DNA of 64,000 bases from Strongylocentrotus droebachiensis (GCA_035222895.1 JAVYIG010002087.1:208481-272480), one strand, 5' to 3'; shown: positions 49,001 to 60,850, counted from the first letter of the stretch. A program made the numbers and translations. The notes: generated by a model from the sequence alone, not told the origin.

Positions 49001-52000
49001 AACAAGTTCTATCTGTACCATTGGACAAATCTATATTCATATAAACAAATGGTGTCCTTCATGAAGATTCTTTATTTTCAGATTTACTGATGTCATAATC
49101 ATCCATGTTGGCCTGAATTCACAAAGGAGGTTTGTCAACAAACCTAGGTTTATGTGCATCATATGACGCATTTTGACACTTTTTTACAAACTTTGGTCTG
49201 TAAAAACGTGTCATATGACGCACATATACCTAGGTTTGTCGACAAACCTCCTTTGTGAATTTGGGCCATTATGTTTGGATTGTTGATTTGATACCTTGTT
49301 TCAATGGTTTGAACATCAGTTGAGAAATCCTAACAATTTAAATGAACAATGCTTTATCTCTATCATGGGCGTCAATCCTTACGTAATACCTATTGTTCAG
49401 GGGGGGATGAATGAATAGATCATACCCCCCTGAACAATAGGTATCAATTACAGATCTAGGCCCATGATCTCTATTATGTAAATCTATATCTGTAACATTT
49501 CTCCACTCAATGACAAAGAGAAATGACATGATCTCTAGATCAGTCCAAGTTACTATAAAGTTTGTGACTCTAGAAGTCCATCTCCTGCCTGTTGTTGTTC
49601 TTACCATCAACATGATGAGTTCTTGATCTAGGATCTGATCATCTGTGCATGCTCCGTCCGTTACATAGGCAAATTCATGCAGCTTGGGCGGGTAGATTTC
49701 CTGATGAATAAATGAGAAAAATAAAATTATCATGGAAAGAACTGCACAACACATTGCCCATCACTTTATCTTACCACTATTGATGAATCAGATCTCCTTT
49801 GTACAATCAGACTTCACCTAAATAGAGACCCAAATTACTAAACGAACAAAAAAACTTTTGTTTGCAATAAATTGATTGTTCATGCAAACTTTCAAATACC
49901 GGTAATACACAATTTCACAATGGTAATTTCACAACACTTTATTTCATAATGAATATTATTATTATCCATGCACATTGAAGACACCTGGGCCGCGTCTTAC
50001 AAAGAGTTGATATCAATCACAACTATGTGCATAAGAGATAGGAGACTGCAAACTTGCGATTGATTGGAGGACTTACGATTGATTAGGATCAATCGTAGCT
50101 CTTTGTAAGACGGGGCCCTGATGTAAAAAAATAAAAAGATTTAAAATCAATGTCTGAGGCAAGTCACAATCCAGAAAAAAAGAAAAAAAATACTCACTTC
50201 TAACTTTGCAGCAACGAATAAACATGTGATACCAATGAGCTGAAGTTTTGTCTTTGGAACATTTTCTTTGGCTGCTAGATACCTATCTACAAAGTCTGCT
50301 GCTAGATAGAATGATTCTCTGTGTAACCTATAAACTTCACACACCTGAATGGAAATAATGAAGAAAAATAAGAGAACAAGTTAGTATATGAAATATGTAC
50401 CATAACAATACGTGTTGGAAAAAACATCTTTTCCTAGTACTGTCAAACCTGCTTTAGTGACCACCTGTCTACAATGACCACATTTTTTGTTTCCCTTGAA
50501 ACATCTACTGAAGGAACCTGTCTATAAAGACCCCTTTTCGTTTTGCCCTTTGGCGGTCGCTATAGACAGGTTTGACTGTAGTTTGACTTCCCCCCTACTA
50601 TACTTTTTATTCAGAAACAAAATTTATACATGGGGAGGGGGGGGGGGGGGGAGTGGGAAATAAGGTTAACAAAAACTGCTGTTCCTAAAATGAAAAAATT
50701 TCAATATTGGCTGGCTCTTAGTATATCCTCCTCTTAAAAAGGACTTGTGCACTGGTCATATATTCTGTTGCTGGCCAGAAGCGGAATTGAATCTGTGTTC
50801 AAAGAATAAGCAGAGAATGTATTTTGTGTGGCTGTTTTTAACAGTTTGTATCATTGATGAATGATTAATTTGAAGTAAGTTCTTTACCATGAAGCTACAC
50901 ATTTAAACTGTTCACAGTCAATTGCAGTGTGGTACACCATTGTATTGCACACTGAACATGTCAAATGAGTAAAGCCTAAGCTCCATCTTATTGATTGAAT
51001 GGGGGCAGCTTTGACAAACAGAAGAATTGACAGATATACAATGGTTTGCCAAGTTTATTCTATTGATTATCCCTCTACTAAGTTAGAATAGGCCATGACT
51101 TTCACACAGTAAGGCCCACAGGTTACAATAAACCAAGGAAACTCCTCAGTACAGTCACCTACCAAGTTGGCTTTATACACAATGTTGTTTCAATTCATAT
51201 ATTTCATACACACAAATTATATTAATTATACAGCCTCAATATCACTGATAATAATAAATTATTATGGGGCACCAATTACACCACTTGTGAAGAAAAATGA
51301 ACAGAACTTCCTTATGTATTATCAATATTTTTATTTTATTTTTGTCCAAAAACTGTAAGAAAGTTGATCATCGGATGGATGGACTTACTTCAATAAGCCA
51401 ATCTAGAAGGATAGCTCTCATTCTCTCTCCCAGCGATGGATGACTCTTTAGACAATCATGCTTCCTTGGACAGAGGGCCTCCTTCCTCGTCATTATGGTC
51501 CAGACTTCTGGAAGATCATCCCAGTGTAGCAGGGGGACGGGCGAAGCTCGGTCTGATACATGGGCTGGAAACAGGTTACGGAATGTGACCCAATTGGCTG
51601 AAAAGAGAACAAGCAGCATTGATTCATTAATTTGTTAAAGATTTACCAGATGTTCAAGAATCGAACGTAATCGTAAGCATTCATTATGGATAATTGTATC
51701 ATCGTATTGTTTCAGTCAAGGTATTTCATGTCCCATTGATCTATCAATGGCACGTTTATGGAACAATCAGCAGACGTCATTAGTTGTCTAACATGTTTTG
51801 AATGGTTCTGATACTTCTGATGATATCTTTAGAAAGGACAAAATAGTCATAAACATCAGCGATCATTAACATTCTTCAACATTAAAACTGTCGCACAGAA
51901 ATCTGTACATATTCATTATAAGTAGATGAGGGGAAAGAAGACATAAATGATTTTCATCCTTTGTTTTGTATGATTTGTTCTTCTATATAATTTCTTTGTA

Positions 52001-53269
52001 TACACTTTGTTTTGCCTAATAAATAATAATAATAACAATAATAAATATTTACCAGTGTCCATAAGTTCTTCTGAAGGAGTTGATGGTTCCTTGGTTTGCA
52101 TTGGAACTAGAAGAGATGTTTCTATTGACGATGACTCAGAGATTGGTACCCATCGGTTCTACAAGAAATATCATCAAAGATACGAGTTAGATCAGGAATC
52201 TGCTAAAGGAAACATTTTCTGTACATGTACCTCTTGATTTCAGAGTTAGAATACATGAGCATCAGACTGTGCTTGACTATGCTTGTTGACAAGGGTGACT
52301 GAATGATCTTCAGTACATTGTTTATCCTTCGATATCACCTCTTTTGTCCACAATTCACTCACCCATTCAGAGGCAGTCCCTAAGATTATACTTGACCCAG
52401 CTGATGCTAGCTGGCTCTCACACCCACACTAACAATACTGAGCTGGTGTCTGCGTTTGTTTCAGGCCTCAGAAAAACATGTGATAAAGCAAGCCTCTCAT
52501 TCATTGAACTTAACAGAGCCTTTTGTCTTGTGATGAATGGAAAGTTTTCAAAGTGCCAAGACACAATTACAGCTCCAAGGGAGGTAGATTATATAACCAA
52601 ACCAGTTCATTAACCTATAATCATTGAATAAATGTCAACAGACAGGGCTTGTATACTGTTCAAAAAGGTACATAGAGAAATATCTACATGTAGATTATTT
52701 TGCTCTGTGTGAAACAGATGCATACCAATTTACAACTTATCCAGATCGATCACAAAATTTTGCTTTATTTGTGTATTTAAATTAGTTACTCATGGAAGGG
52801 GTTATGTTGAGAATTAGAAAAGGTGAAAATCCCTGAACAAAATTAAAAAAATTAAAAGTAATCATAATTACAATCTGACAGTTTTGGTGTTGTTTTGCCT
52901 TTTCTTCTTACGTGTTTTGACGAAAAATTGACCCATGACCTCTGCCCAAATTATCTGTAGCAAATCTTCTAGTGATGTAAAATATCATGTGTATAAAACC
53001 ATCCCATGAACAGCTAATTTGATTAACCTCTTGGAGAATCAGTTCTAATAATTCTAAGAGACCTAGCAAAAGTTTTTTTTACAACATAGAGATTGGAAAT
53101 GAAATAGGAGAGGGGGAAGGAATAGGGTGGGATTGCCAATACTTTATTATGAATGGGGAGGACAAAAATTACCGGAGGAAATGAAGCACCATAAACTAGT
53201 AATTAAAAATACTCAGCATAAGTTGAATCTGTTGGGACCCCGACCCCCCCCCCCCCCCAAGAAAACAAA

Positions 53270-53305
<36 letters not shown>

Positions 53306-54681
53306 AAATAAATAATTTTTTTTTTTTTTTTTTTTTAATTAACAAAATTGTACGACTCCTGCAAAATTTGATTTGGGAAGTGTAAATAACACAGGTTTTG
53401 CATAGTATTAGTAAGGTCCGAAAATTTTAACTCATGTGTGTTTGAAATAATTAACTGTATTTATATAATAAATTTAGACTACTGGTTTGTGAAACATGAT
53501 TTATTTTGGAACAGTTTTCTTGAATCTCGAAAATTTTGTTGAAGTATACAATAAAAATATCACACACATACAGCTTCCAAGAACCACATATTTATCAGCC
53601 ATTTTTTTCTTTACTGTGGTCTCCAAACATACATTTTCAGAATGGTAATAAGTTGGTAAATTATTTGAGAAATATTTGAACTATTAAAATTCTAAATAAA
53701 TTTTCCCCCTTCCTTGACGTTTTAACGATAACTGTCAAATGTTCAAACTATTTCATCTAGCAGTTACACAGGTATCATGATGTAGCCACCGACCTCATTA
53801 AAAAATGTGATCTTCATTTGATCCCCGATAAAATTTTGTACTCTTTGTACTGATATGCATTAAAAAAAAAGTAGTTGCACCTTGACTTACCTCTATCGTA
53901 AATTGCTGTCTTCTCCTTTGAACTTCCTCAGCTTTTGATACACCAGTCTAGAATGATGACAAATCAAATGAACAAAAAAGCGATGTGTAAGCTTTTTTTA
54001 CCCAAATCTTTCTAACTAAAGTTAGTCTTCACCCTCAAATTTTAGCCATAGATTAATTTGAAATAAGAAAAGGCAATAGAGGATACTTACCGTGTCCTGT
54101 TCTCGTGTTTTCCTCTTTCTTGTACACATTGGAAGATTATTTTCGTCTGAAATGCACTCTGATAACGGCTGATTGTCCTGTCTTGATTGTAAACGACCAC
54201 TAATAAAAGAAAATTAGAGAAATTTTATGTTATCGAATACATAGGTCTACCTGAAAAATGAAAATAATTGAAGAAAAAAATTGCTAGAAAAATGGGTCAA
54301 GTCTGAGCTGATAACGGAGTATTGCTGAACCTTTGGCTTGACTTAATTTGGCTAAATAAGAATAAAATAAGGCTAACCTAAGCAAAAAATCCAAAAATAC
54401 TTCGCTGTGTCTATGTCGGTATCGGTCATGACTCATGTGTCTCAAAGACCGCGAATGGAGATTTGACTACCGGTAAGTGGATCTAAAGTTATGTCGTTTA
54501 TTCCAATTTTCCAACACATGTTTTATTTGTTTGTTTTTAACGTAGGCCGAAAGAGAAGTGCTATAATTTATAAGTCAGTGCTAGCATTTTAGTAAGTCAC
54601 GCCTAGACTCGAGTAGAGGCTAGGCTAGACTCTCGAGTGTGATTAAAACAATTTATAATTCACATACCTCCTCCGAGACAT
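46003..54681 (-). CDS. CCNE: G1/S-specific cyclin E
   Basis: Eleven coding exons on the minus strand: 54668-54681, 54091-54199, 53891-53947, 52053-52158, 51389-51597, 50198-50344, 49605-49700, 48638-48784, 47842-47953, 46980-47137 and 46003-46122. Every junction is GT-AG and in frame; the product is 424 residues. It starts MSRRSGRLQ with a basic TRKRKTR nuclear-localisation-like segment near 35. The cyclin box includes [12 protein letters not shown] (155-166), [43 protein letters not shown] (across an intron) and ILAASALYH in the second fold. The C-terminus has LTPPQSD (410-416), the Cdc4/Fbw7 phosphodegron of cyclin E. The protein activates CDK2 in the nucleus at the G1/S transition and is destroyed through SCF-Fbw7. 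The first coding segment is only 14 nt, so its placement depends on frame and the MSRRSGR sequence. Confidence 0.95.
47400..47553. mobile_element. Near-palindromic MITE
   Basis: CCTTATAAAAAGTACCATGG at the left is mirrored by CCATGGTACTTTTTTATAAGG at the right (one extra T), and the arms continue inward through ACCATTCGAACCATGG / CTATGGTTCGAATGGT almost to the centre. The element is about 154 bp and lies in a cyclin E intron. A 9-bp direct repeat ACCTCTAGT occurs at 47391-47399 and 47567-47575; the second copy is 13 bases beyond the visible arm. Confidence 0.75.
48291..48399 (+). repeat. SINE-type tail repeat
   Basis: The sequence CCTTTGACAAGGCATTTCATCC, given here as two parts CCTTTGACAAGG and CATTTCATCC, is followed by GTAAAGCGCTTAGAGACATT and AATAAGCGCTATATAAA, then an AT-rich end. 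Tails of this kind (AAGCGCTTNGAGAC ... AAGCGCTATATAAA) are common in marine-animal SINEs and related LINE 3' ends. It lies in a cyclin E intron. Only the tail half is recognisable. Confidence 0.55.
49110..49267. mobile_element. MITE with GGCCTGAATTCACAAAGGAG-type ends
   Basis: The left end GGCCTGAATTCACAAAGGAG is answered by CTCCTTTGTGAATTTGGGCC. The arms extend through AACCTAGGTTTATGTGC / GCACATATACCTAGGTT, leaving a short centre. About 158 bp, in cyclin E intron 7. Confidence 0.75.
49364..49466. mobile_element. 103-bp foldback element with perfect 8-bp target duplication
   Basis: The element runs from CATGGGCGTCAAT to CTAGGCCCATG. Its arms meet as ATACCTATTGTTCAGGGGGG and CCCCCCTGAACAATAGGTAT. 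The 8-bp repeat ATCTCTAT flanks it exactly (49356-49363 and 49467-49474). Eight-base duplications and CA...TG ends fit a miniature hAT element. It is in cyclin E intron 7. Confidence 0.8.
49987..50118. mobile_element. MITE with GGGCC...GTCTTACAAAGAG ends
   Basis: GGGCCGCGTCTTACAAAGAG is mirrored by CTCTTTGTAAGACGGGGCCC. Inside are shorter inverted blocks of a GATTGAT / ATCAATC type. About 132 bp in cyclin E intron 6. Confidence 0.75.
50438..50580. mobile_element. MITE with TA target duplication
   Basis: CTGTCAAACCTG and CAGGTTTGACTG form the ends, each bordered outside by TA. The element is about 140 bp, in cyclin E intron 5, and contains a GTGACCACCTGTCTA / TATAGACAGG motif typical of a family widespread in marine invertebrates. 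Confidence 0.65.
53244..53336. repeat. Simple-sequence cluster C15, (AAT)n, T21
   Basis: A C15 run, an (AAT)n / (AAAT)n stretch and a T21 run follow each other in a cyclin E intron. Confidence 0.9.
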
Positions 54682-55271
54682 ATTTCCTTGCCTTGCCCTG
54701 TCTTTCACAGCTTTCTCACACAGTTCAAGTAGATCTATTAGTAGTAGATCTTCTGCTGAACACGAAATCGTCTTTGCGTTAGTCTTTGGAATCTTCCTGC
54801 CTTTCCTGGGTCAAATTGTGAAATAAGAGCAGACAATACAACCGTGTTTAAAACAAAGGAATTGGTGGATTGAAAAGAAAATTAACATTTTGAATAATTT
54901 AAAAGGTTTGGGAAGACACTATATCATCTGATAGCTGAGTAAGAATGTCTGAAATCCGAAAATAAAAACACTGGACAGTTTGCTCTAAATTTTGATTCCA
55001 ACCAGATCGAGGATCAACAAAGGCAGCCAAACCCGAAACCCACTTCTTCTTCCTCTCCCGCCCGAAATTCGCCTCACATATTTACGTCGAATATTTGTCT
55101 TTTTAATCGTTTTTATGATACTGAATCACATAAACACTTTTAGAGATATCTTTCGAGTTTGTAAAGAACCATAAAATACGATTTTTTTGACAGAATAGAT
55201 GAGAAATTCTAGTTATAATACGAACCTTCTCCAGCACTACTCGGCAAGTTCTACTGCTCAGTCCGTCATTC

Positions 55272-55280
55272 CCCGCGAAA
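55272..55280 (-). promoter_or_regulatory. E2F-type site TTTCGCGGG
   Basis: Read on the cyclin E strand the sequence is TTTCGCGGG, which matches the E2F consensus TTTSGCGS. A second related motif, GGCGGGAG, is at 55363-55370. Cyclin E is a classic E2F target, so sites 0.6-0.7 kb upstream of the start codon are plausible. Binding is inferred. Confidence 0.45.
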
Positions 55281-55381
55281 GCTAGCTGTATAGCGGGAGA
55301 GCTACCCAAACATACACAGCAGTCGGCGCGTAAGAGATCGTCCAGTGACCGAAGTACTCACTGGCGGGAGTTTAGTCTTAC

Positions 55382-55440
55382 CGCGAATATCCAAACGACA
55401 TACAATGTTTTACACAAAAACGCGTAAAATGAGCTGTATA
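55382..55440 (-). other. Possible 5' UTR exon of cyclin E
   Basis: A consensus donor GCG|gtaaga on the minus strand at 55376-55381 could end a non-coding exon, to be joined to an acceptor CAG|GAAAGG near 54806. The exon start is not visible. Confidence 0.25.
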
Positions 55441-55814
55441 AGGTAGTGATTTCAAGGTTGAATCAAAGAAAAATATATCAATATTCTATAAACCAATGCA
55501 ATCTTTGAACATTTGGCTCAAAATTGAGAAAAAAATGAGTTTAGTTCGACTGATTTGTATCGTACTCAGGATCATTCACTTACGCATACTATGAAGGGCT
55601 AGTTTAATTTCAGCTCTGTATATAGGTAAATCACTTTAGTATTGATTCTGTTATTTCTGTATATCATAATTTGACAATAAAATATAAATAATCAGACTTT
55701 AAATATATTTATGATATTTAAGAAATCATATCATTTGTATTAATCACCTAATGGAATATATTTAAAGAAAATTATGGCTTGATTCGAATCAAAACGAATG
55801 AATGAAGACTAAAA

Positions 55815-56110
55815 AACCTAGTGACCGAGAAGGAGGGAAGTTACGTGGAGGAGGGGCTTATGCACGTTCGATTCAGTGATTGGCTGGAGACGACTGACCT
55901 ACTACCGGAAAGGGGAATCAGCTGTTCGATCGACTTCGCGGCAAAGGCTTTGTATAGAAATTGCCGGTGCCTGTCGTCAGGTACGGTGCCACCGAGGATG
56001 GGTGGGTGTAACATGGGGACGTGTATCGAATCTCGATCCCCGCTTTTCACCGTCAAAGAAGCGGGAAAACAAGACGAATCAAAGCGCGATCACTATTATT
56101 GCAAATAATA
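55815..56110. promoter_or_regulatory. GC-rich island upstream of cyclin E
   Basis: About 300 bp of GC- and CpG-rich DNA stand out in AT-rich surroundings. It contains GATTGGCTG (CCAAT box on the minus strand), GCGGGAAAA at 56061-56069 (E2F-like on either strand), TTCGCGGCAAA and a CGATCGACTT palindromic core. Open frames exist on both strands, the usual effect of high GC. I read it as a promoter or enhancer of cyclin E or of an unseen divergent transcript. Confidence 0.35.
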
Positions 56111-56496
56111 AATGAACAGAGAGGATTTGAAATAATCAATTGCAATTTTTTTAGTAAAATATTTGTCTATGTAGATGACCCCCCAAAACTGAACTAAATA
56201 AACCAAAAGACGAACAGCATGAAAAATAGGCGAAATTTCGTCACATATAATTATGCTCCTGCGAAAATTGCATCACGGTCAGTTTCATACACGATCCTAG
56301 CTTTTACCATAGACCTAACCCCTATTCGATCGCAACCATAACCCATGACTAAAACTTTGAAAAAAGAGTTAGGAGAAAATAAAGAGAAAATAAATGACAG
56401 ATATACCTAATTTTGAATTTACCCATGACTGCTTAGTAATTTATTTCAAATAATTCACCTTTTCCAATAAATCAATTTGTGCTGTAAAATTGCTCT

Positions 56497-56873
56497 TAGG
56501 TGTGGGTTATTGTGTATGTGAGAGACAGGGGGAGGCCGAGCGACTTCCAAAGTGGGGGGGGGACCAAGAAAAAAGGGCACCTACAAAGGGAAATCTAAAA
56601 GCGAAATATACAATCTTTTAGACATTGGTATATACCCCTACACTGTGATTACATTATCAGGGATGATTTCAATAAGTTTGTTTCACTTTATACACCATAC
56701 AAGATATTTCTTAAGCATGATGCTTTGCAGTTGGGTGTGATGGTCTGAAAAATTATTTGCGAGCGAGCAAGGAATATTTTTAATATTTATGAGATCCGAG
56801 TGCGAAAAATTACATCTAACAAAGAGGGCAAAACCCGATCCTGATGGGGTTATAAGCACATTCTCATAACCAT
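56497..56873 (+). repeat. Foldback family, repeat domain L (copy 1)
   Basis: This block of about 350 bp occurs again inverted at 58131-58497 and direct at about 61192-61545. Shared landmarks, in order, are GCGACTTCCAAAGTGGGGG, TGGTATATACCCCTAC, a GTTGGGTGTGATGGTCTG segment, GCGAGCGAGC and GTGCGAAAAATTAC, ending GGGGTTATAAGCACATTCTC. It has no coding capacity. Confidence 0.75.
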
Positions 56874-56930
56874 AGGCGGCCCTCCCGGGGGGCAGGGGGG
56901 CACATTGCCCCCCCCCCACTTTTTCAGATA

Positions 56931-58040
56931 CCCCCAAAGTGCCCCTTTTTACATAGGAAAGGTGCCCCTTTTATTTTGCAAGAAGTGCCCTTTTAACTTT
57001 GACAAGTGCCCCTATTACTTAGTAAAAGTGCCCCTTCCCCCTTTTCACCCCTGACGAGTGCCCTTCTTATTAGTTTGACACGTGCCCCTTTTCCTTCGAC
57101 ATGTTCCCATTTTCCTTTGAAGTAAGTGTCCATTTTCTATTTTCATAAATCTTGAAATTATCTTAATAAGTGCCCTTTTTAATCTCTAGTAAGTGCCTCT
57201 TTTCAGGTACGAGAAGTGCCCCTTTTCACTTTTGATAAGTGCCCCCTTCACCTCTGATAATTGCCCTATTCAAAGCTGAGAGGTGCTACTTTTACTTTGA
57301 CAACTGCCCCTTTTTCCCTTTGTAAGAAGTTCCCCTTCTCCTTTTAATAACTACCTCTTTTTAAAACTCGGATGAGCACACCTTTCATTTTAAAATGTGC
57401 CCCTTTTACTTATGATAAGTGCCCCCATTAAAAAGAGAGAGCTCCTTCCCCCTCTCATAACTACCCCTTTACCTTTCTATTAAGTGCCCCTTTTCCTTAT
57501 GATAAGTGCCCCCATTAGAAGAGCTCGTTCCCCTTCTCATAACTGCCCCTTTTAAAAATCTGAACGGTGCCCCCTTTTCATTCAACAAATACACATTTTC
57601 CTTTATTATAAGTGCACATTTTTCTTTATTATAAGTGCCCCTTTTACATTTTCATAAGTGCTCCTTTTCATATCTGGTCAGTGCCCCTTCTCACATCTGA
57701 TAATTCCCCTTTTAATAATGAATTGTGCCCCTTTTCCTTCTAATAATGAATTGTGCCCCTTTTCCTTCTAATAAGGGACCTATCTCCTTTTCACCTCTTA
57801 TAAATCCCCCTATCAAAATCTGAAGGGTGCCCCTTTTCCGTCAACAAATGCCTATGTCCCATTTTCGTAAACGGCTCTTTTTCATCACTGGTGAGTGCCT
57901 CTTTTCAGGTGAAAATGCCTCACTTTCACCTCTTATAAATTGTACTTTGACACGTGCTCCTTTTCTTTTCTAATAAGTGTCTTATCCCTTTCGATAATTG
58001 TCCCCTTTTCATGTAATCATTAAACGTGCCCCTTATTTAA
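56931..58040 (+). repeat. Minisatellite array A (AAGTGCCCCTTTT-type unit)
   Basis: Roughly forty diverged units, each about 22-32 bases, built on (A/T)AAGTGCCCCTTTT plus a variable part such as CCTTTGATAA. It is preceded by a GC-rich junction (CGGCCCTCCCGGGGGGC near 56877) and a C13 run. The same unit appears inverted at 59520-60290 and direct at 61650-61988. Confidence 0.85.
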
Positions 58041-58130
58041 AGCGACTAAGATTTCTCCCAAAGTTCGCTCGCTGCGCTCGCTCGCATTTAAAGATGATAT
58101 AATTATGTTACTTATCAAAGGTTTTTTCAG

Positions 58131-58497
58131 TCTTCCGTTATGAGAATGTGCTTATAACCCCATCACGATTGGCTCTTTTCCTCTTTATAAGATGTAATTT
58201 TTCGCACTGCGACCTCACAGATCTTTAAAAAAAATTCTCGCTCGCTTCGATCGCTCGTAAATGCATATTCAGACATCACACCCAACTGTAAAGTATGATG
58301 CTTAAGCGATATCTTGTATGATGTATGAAGAGAAACAAATATTAAAATCATCCCTTATAATGTAATCACAATGTAGGGTATATACCAATGTATAAAAAAT
58401 GGTATATTTTCGCTTTGAGATTTCCCACTGTAGGTGCCCTTTTTTGTTGGTGCCCCCCCCCCCCCACTTTGGAAGTCGCTCGGCCGCCCCTGCTCAT
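58131..58497 (-). repeat. Foldback family, inverted repeat domain (copy 2)
   Basis: The reverse complement of this block matches 56497-56873 with moderate divergence and ends in the same GCGACTTCCAAAGTGGGGGG. It is itself bordered by a shorter inverted pair: GTTACTTATCAAAGG...CAGTCTTCCGTTATGAG before it and CTCATAACGGAAGACTG... CCTTTGATAAGTAAC after it. Confidence 0.75.
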
Positions 58498-58543
58498 AAC
58501 GGAAGACTGAAAAGACCTTTGATAAGTAACATAAGTATAATAA

Positions 58544-59439
58544 ACCAAACGATTTCGTAACAGTCCAGTTCCCTACCTAATTGACTTGCTAAATTCACAG
58601 TAGTGATCATGCACTTTGTAAACATATTTTGTATAAACTTATTCCCATATTGATGAGGTAGAGGTGCTGTAGAATTGTTTTATTTTATGTGAAATAGTAT
58701 ATAGCTTTTTGCTACCAAGACGATTGTACAACCTTGATAATTGATAAATGAAAATGATAATATAATAAAGTAAATCAAGATTACCATGGTTAAATGCTTG
58801 AAACAGACTTAGAACATACTTACTACAAGAAAAATCTCAAAATTACCATATTTCATGTCTTTCATCAGATTGCATACCTACCTATCAATTTACAATATTA
58901 TGTTATCCATATAACTCACCAATGAAAATGTAAAATGTAATTTATTAATTTTTACAACCAGTATTCTCTCTGTCGAATTGTACTTTTTGCCTTATTTTCG
59001 ATATGTCTGATATACACTCTCATCCTCAGCATTATCTTTTATATATCTCTCTCTCTATCTCTCGCTTTGTCTCTCTTTCTCTCTCCCTCTCTCCCTTTCT
59101 CTCCCTCTGTCTTTCTCTATCTCACACTTTTTCCTGGATCTCCTGTGCTGTCTGCACTAATAACCTCCCTACCTCTCTTCTATATTTCTCTCCAGCCCTA
59201 TGATGATTGTGGAATAGAATTAAGCAACTATTAGCTGTTAAGCGAATTTTATGAATTTTATTAATTTGTATATTGTGTACACTGATTTAATTAGTAAATT
59301 CATTGACCGCGTGATATGTCTTAATACGTTTTATGTTTGTATATATATTTATGTTTTTACAATGTACAAAGTTGTGCAATTCAGCCATCTGGCTGCAAAT
59401 GAATTTTTAATAAAACCATTACCATTACCATAACAGATG
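58544..59439. other. Non-repetitive spacer with a CT microsatellite
   Basis: About 0.9 kb of AT-rich DNA separates the two inverted halves of the repeat complex. It contains an interrupted CT repeat at 59046-59124 and no supported gene. Confidence 0.5.
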
Positions 59440-60345
59440 CGTGGGAGCATAACGAGCGAGCTTTGGGAGAAATTGTTCTTAGTCGCTTGAAATTTGGGGC
59501 GCGTTTAATGATGAGAGGAAAAGGGGACACTTCTTACACCCTCAAAAAGAGGCACTCACCATAGATAAAAAAAAGTCAGTCATGAGAATAGGAAATGGGC
59601 CCCCGTCAGATTTTGATAGGGGCAGTTATAGGAGGTGAAAAGGGGCATTTACGAAAAGGGGATAGGTCCCTTATTAGAAAGGAAAAGGGACACGTATCAT
59701 TGTTTAAAGGGAAATTATCAGAGGTGAAAAGAGGCACTTATATCATCTGAAAAGGGGCAATGAACAAATATGAAAAGGGGCGCTTATGTGAATGAAAAAG
59801 GGGCATTATAATAAAAGAAAATGTGCATTAGTTGAAAGAAAATTGGCACCGATCAGATTTTAAAGGGGCATTTATCGGAGGTGAAGGGGGCACTTATCTG
59901 AAGTGAAAAGGAGTAACTTCTCGTACCTGAAAAGGATCATTTACCAGAGAAGGGGCACTTATGAGAAGGGGAAGGGGCTCTTTTTTAATGGGGCACTTAT
60001 CATTAGGAAAGGGGGCACTTATTAGAAAGGAAAAGGGGCACATGTGAAAATATAAGGTGCGCTTATCCGAGTTAAGATAGGGGTAGTTTTTAAATGGGGG
60101 AAGGGGCACTTATTACCAAGGAAAAGGGGCATTTTTCATATTTAAATAGAGCAGTTATCAGAGGTAAAGGGGGCACTAATCAAAAGTGAAAAGAGGCACC
60201 TCTCGTACCTGAAAAGGGGAACTTACTACAGATTAAAAAGGGCACTTATGAGATTGGAAAATGGACACTTATTGCAAAGTGCTTATTTCAGGTGCTTGAA
60301 AAAGTGGGGGGGGGGGGACAGTGCCCCCCTGCCCCCGGTAGGGCC
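59440..60345 (-). repeat. Minisatellite array B, inverted copy of array A
   Basis: Units of the form AAAAGGGGCACTTAT recur here, the reverse complement of the unit in array A. The borders match as well: ACGAGCGAGCTTTGGGAGAA at the left mirrors TTCTCCCAAAGTTCGCTCGC near 58052, and GCTTGAAAAAGTGGGGGG at the right mirrors CCCCCCACTTTTTCAGATAC near 56918. Arrays A and B thus form one large inverted repeat. Confidence 0.8.
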
Positions 60346-60353
60346 GACTCTGG

Positions 60354-60850
60354 TGAGAGAGGACTGATTTCCAACAAAAAATAGAGCAATGGGGGCTGTG
60401 CAAATTTCAAGGCAGAGATTACAATTTCTAAAACTCAAGACGGCTATATTGAAAGTTCTGAATTGCTAAATCTCGACAGCATCCAAGAGCTCCCACCCCT
60501 GGACCCTGACAGGGGCTCTAAGGCAGGGGCGGATCCACGGGGGGGGGGGAGGGGCGACGGGCCTGGGCCTGGACCCACTTGCACAAAAAACAGGTTTTTT
60601 TTAAAAAAAACCTTAATTTCGCCTTTTTTAATAAGAATTGAAAATACCCCCCCGCCCCCCCCCCCCTTATAGGTGTAGGTTATTGTGTATTTGAGAGAGG
60701 ACTGATTTCCAAAAAATAGAGTAGAGCATCCGGGGCTGTGCAAATTTTAAGGCAGAGATTACAATTTCAAAAATTCACGACGGCTATATTGTAGGTTTTA
60801 ATTGCTAAATTTCGACAGCTTCCAAGTGCTGGACCCTGACAGGGGCTCTA
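60354..60850 (+). repeat. Tandem duplication around a hAT-like insertion
   Basis: A block starting GAGAGAGGACTGATTTCC occurs at about 60354-60523 and again at about 60691-60850. Both copies run through GGCAGAGATTACAATTTC, GACGGCTATATT and GGACCCTGACAGGGGCTCTA up to an AAGGGC(G/T)GATCCACGGGG element edge. Confidence 0.7.

Noticed and set aside
55821..56115. Overlapping frames of 95, 79 and 71 codons as new genes
   Set aside because: They overlap on both strands in a GC-rich island where stop codons are rare by composition. No domain motif or splice context supports any of them.
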